A stretch of 64,000 nt of DNA, taken from the NCBI RefSeq assembly GCF_963675165.1, contig NC_087377.1, positions 13,574,198-13,638,197 on the forward strand, in the 5' to 3' direction. Made by a program: the position numbers and the translations under genes. Below are positions 58,501 to 64,000 of this stretch, piece after piece; position 1 is the stretch's first letter; every line of letters starts with the position of its first letter. The notes under the pieces are model-generated. The model was given only the letters and a program-made list of their open reading frames with translations. It was not told the DNA's origin and made no database searches. The stretch is from Halichondria panicea. Lineage: Eukaryota > Porifera > Demospongiae > Suberitida > Halichondriidae.

Positions 58501-61500
58501 TTGAGGGGAGTCTATAGCAGCTATATCTTGGTGCACCAACTCAGTGTGTGAATTCACATAACAAGGTTAGCTCTCAATCACCCACTGCTTTAAAAGGTAA
58601 GGGTAAAGCCAGAAGCTGTAAACTTGACAGCTTATCAAAGAACCACTTCCACTGGTTCCTAATCAGCTAGTCAGGTGATGGGATTCTGCCATTTCGGCTG
58701 ATTAAGAAGAAGTATGCTGTAATGTTGTCTGTTCCTGGTAGTTTTAATTAGGATGCTTCTATCTTGTCTTTTCCAAGTGTTGTTTTGCCTGTCTACCAGG
58801 AACAGACAACACTATATACAGCTTAATCATATGGAAATGGGAAAAAATGAGGATCTCGCTAGATGTCTCTAACTACCAGGAACGGACGCACTATGGTACA
58901 TTCTAACATATCTGGTACACCTATCAACAATGACTCAAAGCCTAATCACACAAACAGACTCACCTGTTGGGCTGGCGGGGAGGGTGGCTGCCTTGGCTTG
59001 CTTCCTACTGGTGGCAGCAACATCCACAGTGGCGTAGGTGACGTGGTGCTGGTCCACTGTGGCAGTCGTGTTGCTGCCTTTCTTGTGGGGCTGGCTGGAG
59101 CTAAGGGCAGCATAGACCACTGGCTCCACTGTAGCCTGGGGTGTCGGGAAACAAACAGTGTCAAGAATATATTTCAGTTACAGATCTGTACAATGTGATG
59201 CAGGATATTGCGGTAAAGTATTGTATTGGTGTACATGCACCACAGGACACGCACAAACAGTTTCTTTATGAACCAAAGATGATTTGTTTTAACTTGAAAT
59301 AAGTATAGTTAGAATGCCAACCAAAACAAACACCCATTAGTCACAATACTCTCACTAATGACTGCACACACACACACACTCACCACATTGCCGAGCTGGC
59401 CATAGCCGGGGAGCCTCTGAGTCTGCAGGAAAATGGAATGCAATGAACAATTGTGTCTAGATGAAAATTACCTGTTTAGTGTTCATTGTACTGTAGCCTT
59501 CTGAGTTGACTCCTATTTTCTGTAAGGAGGAAAAATAAAAAATCAATGCTTTGTTCAATAGCTCCAGGTATATAGTGTTACGTACATTGTCTGAGTTGAG
59601 GACCACCTCATCGTAAGTTAGTGCTCCAGCATCCTATACATTATAACATATAGAAAGTGAGTGCACTACACATTTTTTATATGCCATAAACCAATTTTTG
59701 GCTAAATGTGAGGTACCATGGTCTACATGTATATAGTGTAAACTGACTGAGCTCTTCTCACCGGGCTACGATTGACTCTGCTGTAACCCTCAGAGTCAGG
59801 AGGAGGAGGTTGGGCCTGACAGAGAGACAGAACAAGAAAGTGGGGAGAGACACATTATTTAAGTTACTTTCAGCATCATAACGTACAGCAGCAGCAAAAA
59901 ATCAACTCACTTTCTTTGCATTCCTTGGGCCGTCATGCCTCAGCTCACTGTAGTCTCCCTGAGCAGTGACACATAGATACACACTACACACCGAGTTTAT
60001 GATCTTACCTGAAGTCCCGACATCTCCACCACATCTTCATTGAGCTCGTCTGATTTCTGTCTCCTCAGTAAGCACAGGGCAATCACCACGATGAGTATGA
60101 GACACACCAGCACCAGTGTTCCACCAAAAACACCACCAACTATAAGTCCAATAGAGGGGGGGACAACAGCTGCATGGAGCAGGGAAGGAAATCAATGACG
60201 CTCATCACAATGGATATGCACGTACACAGTATACAATACTTTCATACACATAGAGGCTGATCAAGTGCTTACTTTCAGTTGTTGGGGGTACACACATGAT
60301 TGCCTCAGGCTCAGTGCTCCAAACTCCAGCGTTAGTGCAAGTGATGGTGTTGGGTCCTGTCAGTGAGAGTCCATTGTCACACCGGTAAGTCAGCACTGTT
60401 CCCTCCAGCACTGTCTCATTCAACCTCTCATAGTTCAATATGGTTCCGTTGGATGGCTCCTCAGGGAGAGAGCAGTTTACTGTGGTGAAATGCGATATAA
60501 TTAAAAAATGCACACTAAAAAGTTTAGCTGCTAACCAAGCATGTCTCTGCAGGTGATATTAGTGTCTGGTCTCCAAGTTCCCACTCCACCTACACTCTCA
60601 CATGTACTGGTCATAACACCAGCCGGGAACAGTCCTTTGTTACAGCGATAGGTCACCTCTGAACTCAATGGGAAGGGTGGTGCCCCACCACTGATATCCA
60701 CACTGCCTCTGAAAGGAGCAGGAGAGCCACAGGTGACCTCTGAGGGGGTACTAATAACAGTCTGATAGTAAATCGATCTACTTTACCTGAGCTACATACG
60801 TAAGTGGTAGGATCAAGTGACCATCGTCCATCACTCTCACAGGATGCTGTTACCGTCTGTCCATTACAAGTGAAGCTCAGGGTTGATTCTAATAGTGCAG
60901 GCAGTGGAGGAGCACCAACGATGGTCACTTGGTCCGCAGGTGTTGGGTTGGAGGGGCAAACAGCTGCATCAGATAAACGTACACGTTAATAGTATAAATT
61001 TCAGCTTAATAGCTAACCAATAGATGGAATCATCACCATTACATCAGTACTAGAGCCAGCACAGTTGACAGCTCTAATAGACACATTGTAGGGAGTGTTA
61101 TACGAGATGGTCATCTGTGCTGAGGTGGTGTCCATGGTTACTGGTGACCCGGAAAGAGGTGTTGGGGAGATGGTGAGGACATACCTGACAGACACACCAC
61201 CAGTAGAGGAGGGAGGGTCTCACTCTACATTGATAATGGACGAGTTGATTTGATTTTGACTAGTGGACTGTCTTAGGTTGAGTGGAAAGGTTGGAGCAAC
61301 TGCAATTCAAGAGATTAGTCTCAACAGAATATTGGCTAAGTACTTACCAGCAACTATGACATCGACAGTAGCTATTACATCACCACCACCACTAACAATT
61401 GTACAAGTGACATTGCTATCATCCAGTACAGACACTTCACTGAGGTTGATGAGAGTGGAAGTCAGAGTTCCACCATCATTGCTCACAAGAACAGCCTCAA

Positions 61501-61836
61501 ACATGATCACTCCAGATCCAAATGTGTCCCTTCGACCAACTCCAGAACCAAGCAAGATTGCACTTTGTACATACATCAACCCAGATTCCGCTGGAGGAGC
61601 CACTTGCCATCTCACTGAAGTACCAGGCGAAGAGCATGTGAACAGAACTGCCTCTCCAGGACATGCCACACTAGTGTTGGACACCAGAGAGGCCTCTGAA
61701 TTAATAGGGGGTAAAGTAGTGTTGAATGTAAATTGGTATTCTATCTTTAAAGAATAATATTTTGATCTGTCTCACCTACAGCTGAAAGCCCAATTGCAAA
61801 AACAAGTAGGAGAGATCTTCTGACAAAAAACTCCAT
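53826..61836 (-). CDS. Receptor G2: Ig-FN3-CCP x3-TM, ITIM-like tyrosine tail, Death domain, Pro-rich end
   Basis: Seventeen minus-strand exons join in phase to 796 codons: 61836-61776 (leader MEFFVRRSLLLVFAIGLSA), 61695-61348 Ig, 61299-61018 FN3, 60963-60787 CCP1, 60739-60536 CCP2, 60479-60273 CCP3, 60169-60009 TM (about 433-461), 59958-59911 (Y483 YSEL), 59815-59762 (Y507 YSRV), 59633-59586 (Y521 TYDEVV), 59519-59472 (Y539 YSTM), 59422-59384 (Y553 YGQL), 59135-58964 (Y567 VVYAAL, Y593 VTYATV), 58279-58146 and 57937-57772 Death domain (617-716), 55493-55343 and 53913-53826 proline-rich end (RPPKP). One lesion: codon 163 in FN3 is TGA (61222-61220) where D and G1 have TGG in VEW. Otherwise it is fully open. 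It may be a polymorphic null, a soluble Ig form, or a sequencing error. Large introns hold transposons. Confidence 0.85.
54088..55240. mobile_element. Element with CAGTGGCGGAT ends and CTTTG target duplication, in G2 intron
   Basis: Left CAGTGGCGGATGCAGG, right CCTGGATCCGCCACTG; CTTTG flanks both ends (54083-54087 and 55241-55245). It contains the pogo-like MITE at 54365-54778, which therefore inserted later. Located between the two proline-rich exons of G2. Confidence 0.75.
54365..54778. mobile_element. pogo-like MITE nested in a second element
   Basis: Ends CAGTAGAAAACCTCGCTAAT and ATTAGCGAGGTTCTACTG with TA on both sides. Same broad type as 28641-28933 but distinct internal sequence. Confidence 0.8.
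55533..55835. mobile_element. Short copy of the CAGTGGCGGATCCAG element
   Basis: CAGTGGCGGATCCAG at the left and CTGGATCCGCCCCTG at the right, within a GT-repeat that provides the target. About 300 bp. It lies in the G2 intron after the Death exons. Confidence 0.7.
56899..57722. mobile_element. Inverted-repeat element, ATAGATTGAATAGGGAGAGG ends
   Basis: GGTCCCAGCATAGATTGAAT left and ATTCAATCTATGGTCCCAG right, arms about 45 bp. Contains the nested element at 57230-57491. Lies directly downstream of the second Death exon of G2. Confidence 0.8.
57230..57491. mobile_element. Nested inverted-repeat element
   Basis: ACTCCAAGTGATACTCTGGT and the complement ACCAGAGTGTCACTTGGAGT, arms about 33 bp. 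Inserted in the element at 56899-57722. Confidence 0.75.
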
Positions 61837-61913
61837 TGTTTAAAGCATAGTATCTATGGTTAAAGAACTCGCAACCATCTCCCAGCTAAAATTTTTATAG
61901 GCGTGTTGTGTAG

Positions 61914-62865
61914 GGGTGCATGGAAAAGAAGGAAACGGAAAACGGAAACGGAAACGGAAGGCGGAAATGGAAACGGAAGGCAGAAACGGAAAACGGAAAT
62001 ATCTCAGCTGTGTAAAGTTAACGACCATTACCATTCTGTGTTTTTTGACATGAATCATAGTACATTGTTGTATGAATATCGGGATGTAGAGAGCTGAGTT
62101 GTAGGAAGCCTATCTAGCTTCAAGGAGCTTCAAGGAGCAATAAAATAAGGTAACTTGAGACAAGGGGGTGCTCCAGAGCATGCTTCCTACGCCCCTGGTC
62201 GATCAGAGTGAATGAAGTGAACCTGTTTGACTGATATGAAAGTTGAGCACATGGAAAAGCAGTATAGGAGGTCAGAATCTGAGAACTGAATACATCCAGC
62301 TTTCGCAAGTAACAGATGACGTCAGGCAAGATTGTATGGAGAAGTAAGACCCTTGCAAAACATGGACTCTGCTGCAACATTGCATGGCAACTTGATGGCT
62401 GAACCTTACACAAGATTGTAATTATGTTGGAGAGTAATACCCTGAGATACAGCTGCAATGGCTGAACTAACAGTACTGCATGGTAGCCTTGTACTTGTCC
62501 GGTTTTCGGTTTTTACTTCACTTGCTTCATGTTCACTCTCATGTTTATTTATTGATTTATAATTATATTCAATTTAAAACACAGAATGGTAATTAAACTG
62601 ATGAGAGTGAAGTGAACATGAAAGCATAAAAGCACTGTACTGATGAGAATGAAGTGAACATGAAGCACCCCCTTGTCTCAAGCTACCTTACCTAGTTGCT
62701 CCTTGAATGTCATAGCTAGACTAGATTGATAGGCTTCCACACAGCACCCCTTTACAAATACATCTTCTGCTATCAACTTTCACTACTGCAAAAAATACAG
62801 AATGGTAATGGTCGTTTCCGTTTTCCGTTTCCGTTTCCGTTTTCCGTTTCCTTCTTTTCCAACCC
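61914..62865. mobile_element. hAT-like element with GGAAACGG-rich ends, 5' of G2
   Basis: Target duplication GTTGTGTAG at 61905-61913 and 62866-62874. Ends GGAAAAGAAGGAAACGG and complement, rich in GGAAACGGAAA repeats. A second pair of arms (GACAAGGGGGTGCTCC near 62160, complement near 62665) is nested inside. It starts only 70 bp upstream of the G2 start codon, so it may affect its promoter. Confidence 0.8.
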
Positions 62866-63002
62866 GTTGTGTAGTCTTAGACTCGCCAGCCAGCCCTTCC
62901 CCTCGGGGTAAGGGACTGGTGGATTGACTATCTGAGAGTTGTGCCGGTGGAATTTTAATGAGTTGCATGACATCATGTACGACATCATCATGTGGTTTGT
63001 TA

Positions 63003-63470
63003 GTCTCATGAATCAGCCGCCGTTCTTTTGGAACCACCGTCTGAGCACTCTTGTCATCGTTTTATGTGCCAAGACGGAATTCCGTCTTGACCAATCAAAT
63101 TGCAGAAGTCCAGTCAGGTGATGAACTTGGAGGCAGCAAAGAACTGCACTTTGCTCAACGCATTTGGATAATCATTACGCATGCATTACGCATGGTAAAC
63201 ACTTCATACATAGAAGCTGCTACGAAGCATAAGCAAGGCAAGCAGGGGTCCTTGGGCACAGATTTAGCACCACAGCAAAACACAAGTAGAGAGAGATGCC
63301 TTCGCTTGGCGATTTGTATAACAATTAGGAAATATGTGTGGGCGTAAGATAACGATTTAATTACATTCCATTGGTTTTGTGAGCAATCAACATTCCATTT
63401 TGAAATGACTTCATGACAAGAGTGCTCAGACGGTGGTTCCAAAAGAACGGCGGCTGATTCATGAGACTAG
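63003..63470. mobile_element. Inverted-repeat element with near-perfect 50-bp arms
   Basis: GTCTCATGAATCAGCCGCCG and on through GACAAGAG-type sequence pairs with its reverse complement at about 63413-63470. TAG or CTAG flanks the ends. The reading frame across it is not a gene. Confidence 0.8.
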
Positions 63471-64000
63471 TGGTTTGTAATGTCTGACATTGTTGCAAAT
63501 GGCTAATAAGCTCCCCTGGCCTTGCTTAGTTTGTGGCAGAGAAACCAAGAAACTATGAGAACTGGTGGTAGAAGGCTACTGTCAAGCCCTTTCCATTCCC
63601 ACATACTTTCAGACTGGAAAGATTTTCTCCAATGTAAGACATTGTCACAAGTGGTGCAAATTAACTTGACATGCTCCTCCATTGCTAGTACTTATACTTC
63701 TTGACTGTGCAGCAGTGCAGCTGGAGCTAGCTAGCTAGCTAGCTTTGTGGTAATTGGTCAATTGGTGATACTTTGCAAATATGTTTTTCTCAAGAACCAT
63801 TCAACGCAGCAAGAATATGAAGATTTATATCTATAGCTAAGACACTGTGCTACTGGATCCTGCTATAGCCTAATCTTGGAAATTGCACTATCCACAGTAC
63901 ACATGCATTTATGTGGTTCATTTACCTGAGCTGGCTGGGGCCTGGTGGTGCAAGAATCAGAACAAAGAGCTATCAGGTGTATGTAGTACTATTCAGGCTG
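63471..64000. other. Intergenic, no gene recognised
   Basis: Contains a (GCTA)n-type tract near 63725-63745. No coding feature supported. Confidence 0.5.

Noticed and set aside
61220-61222. In-frame TGA of G2 as a selenocysteine codon
   Set aside because: D and G1 have Trp (TGG) here, a structural FN3 residue, and a one-base mutation is the simpler explanation. No SECIS-like hairpin was sought or seen.
63051-63442. Open frames of 95-98 codons on both strands
   Set aside because: They lie within the arms and centre of the inverted-repeat element and carry no domain or codon signal.

Overview
This window is animal genomic DNA: AT-rich, with short introns (mostly about 50-100 bp), GT-AG splice sites, many small inverted-repeat DNA transposons and a frequent ATAATTATA-type word. 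Gene compactness and domain content suggest a demosponge such as Amphimedon queenslandica; that is an inference, not something the sequence proves.

The main content is a tandem, partly decayed cluster of related cell-surface receptor genes. All share an ectodomain built from single-exon modules in phase 1: signal peptide, Ig-like domain, fibronectin III (FN3), one or three CCP/sushi domains, then a transmembrane segment. Two tail classes occur. The short-tail class is on the + strand: A (1054-2925), B (4819-6750, broken), C1 (10124-11511, intact, 384 aa), C2 (17602-19977, intact, 397 aa), D (34900-36802, intact, 520 aa) and E (37.9-39.9 kb, broken). Its tail ends in two tyrosine motifs, YEEV and YGPL, an ITAM-like spacing. 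The long-tail class is on the - strand: G1 (27791-33458) and G2 (53826-61836). It carries the same ectodomain modules, then a series of tiny exons each holding one tyrosine motif (YSEL, YSRV, YDEV, YSTM, YGQL), one exon with two ITIM-like motifs (VVYAAL, VTYATV), a Death domain split over two exons, and a proline-rich C-terminus. All 17 exons of G2 join in phase (796 codons), but one in-frame TGA lies in the FN3 exon. G1 has lost its signal/Ig exons and the splice acceptor of its third CCP exon.

Layout: 1-24 kb holds receptor units A, B, C1 and C2, each followed by copies of a - strand gene with HEAT-like helical exons (7.4-9.5, 12.8-14.7, 20.7-23.0 kb) and, after C1 and C2, an isolated Death-domain exon. 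24-34 kb holds G1 and, head to head with it, a fragment of a third receptor type (FN3, TM, Cys-rich basic tail). 34.9-40.4 kb holds D and E. 40.6-44.1 kb is a degraded Ty3/gypsy retrotransposon on the - strand. 44.2-53 kb is gene-poor and rich in terminal-inverted-repeat elements. 53.8-61.8 kb is G2, with several transposons in its introns. 61.9-63.5 kb holds two more inverted-repeat elements.

Working idea (inference): this is a paired-receptor-like system. Paralogues share ligand-binding ectodomains but end in either an ITAM-like short tail or an ITIM-rich, Death-domain tail, and they diversify by duplication, exon loss and frameshift. A role in self/non-self or microbial recognition is possible but untested.
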